Below are positions 5,646 through 5,993 of a stretch of DNA of 5,993 nt, piece by piece (positions within the stretch are counted from its first letter, which is position 1; each line of letters starts with the position of its first letter). The position numbers and the translations under genes are program-made. The notes under the pieces were generated by a model. The model searched no databases, had not been told where the DNA came from, and saw only the letters and a list, made by a program, of their open reading frames with translations. The DNA is taken from the NCBI GenBank assembly GCA_023666975.1, contig JAMPAW010000192.1, positions 1-5,993 on the forward strand, in the 5' to 3' direction. Source of the stretch: Clostridium sp. GTDB taxonomy: Bacteria; Bacillota_A; Clostridia; Lachnospirales; Lachnospiraceae.

Positions 5646-5993
5646 TTAGGAAGAAACTGATTTCATCCACATCTGTCTGGAAGCATCATTCGTTTGTTCG
5701 TTCAGATTTCGGTTCACTGCTTCTGCCATGCCCTGTCCTTCCTCAAACGCTGCCATTGCCTGAACCATTAATTCTATTCTGGTATAGTCAAACTCGGTTC
5801 CATCAGCGGTTTGAACGGATTCCACCTTATAGCCGTCATCACAATAATAGTTTGATATAGTGATCTGGTTTTCCTGTCTGGCTACAGAAATAATTAAATT
5901 ATTTCCATTCTTAGAAAACATTAAATCCCCACTATTGATCCCCTCACCAAAGACAATCCGGTCATTTCCTCTGTTTTCCCATATCGTGTCCTG
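5646..5993 (-). CDS. C-terminal part of an RTX-type secreted protein (5' end outside window)
   Basis: The frame is open through the right edge, so this is the last 115 codons of a larger gene; the internal ATG at 5919-5921 is not the start. The visible protein begins QDTIWENRGNDRIVFGEGI and continues into DLMFSKNGNNLIISV. This is the pattern that follows calcium-binding GGxGxD repeats in RTX proteins and opens the haemolysin-type calcium-binding-related domain (Pfam HCBP_related). Next come ITISNYY, a QTADGTEFDYTRIELMVQAMAAF segment and a tail ending in SVSS. In RTX proteins the last 50-60 residues hold the uncleaved secretion signal read by the HlyB/HlyD pair. The gene sits directly upstream of those genes, as RTX toxin and RTX enzyme genes often do. 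It is therefore the probable cargo. Its activity (toxin, adhesin, hydrolase or other) cannot be told, because the N-terminal domains are outside the window. No acyltransferase (HlyC-like) gene is seen here. Confidence 0.85.
   Translation of the reverse strand, partial: QDTIWENRGNDRIVFGEGINSGDLMFSKNGNNLIISVARQENQITISNYYCDDGYKVESVQTADGTEFDYTRIELMVQAMAAFEEGQGMAEAVNRNLNEQTNDASRQMWMKSVSS

Noticed and set aside
5646..5921. A separate 91-residue small protein starting at ATG 5919-5921
   Set aside because: The frame is open upstream to the window edge and the upstream 24 codons (QDTIWENRGNDRIVFGEGI...) continue the same RTX-related domain, so this ATG is an internal Met.

Overview
The window looks like chromosomal DNA of a gut-type, low-to-moderate-GC Firmicute, most likely a Lachnospiraceae-like Clostridium relative. 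The basis is a secreted BspA-type leucine-rich-repeat protein with a Lys-rich C-terminal module typical of that group, AGGAG/AGGTGA ribosome-binding sites, and AT-rich third codon positions. This is an inference: no rRNA or marker gene is present.

Left part (1-953, plus strand): one gene for a secreted low-complexity protein. It has a signal-peptide-like hydrophobic stretch, 13 perfect NATG tetrapeptides, 11 ETPATT/EAPATT hexapeptides and a BspA-type LRR domain. Its 5' end is abnormal: no ATG is available in frame after the TGA at 36-38, and the basic n-region of the signal peptide is missing or lies in another frame. It converges on the next gene across a 118-base spacer (954-1071) that holds a strong hairpin, probably a two-way terminator.

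Right part (1072-5993, minus strand): a tightly packed operon, transcribed right to left. In transcription order it holds (1) the C-terminal end of an RTX-type secreted protein that runs off the right edge of the window, (2) a HlyB-type ABC exporter with a peptidase-dead C39-like domain, (3) a HlyD-type membrane fusion protein, and (4) a 299-residue secreted protein with two TolC/OEP-like helical repeats behind a long acidic linker. Gaps are 24 and 8 bases, and the last gene starts 3 bases past the hlyD-like stop codon.

Together these four genes have the parts list of a type I secretion system: RTX substrate, ABC motor, adaptor and TolC-like conduit. If the host is a monoderm with no outer membrane, the last gene is the surprise: a shortened TolC-like protein co-encoded with HlyB/HlyD homologues. 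It may form a conduit or collar through the cell wall instead of an outer-membrane channel. The operon promoter and most of the RTX protein lie outside the window.
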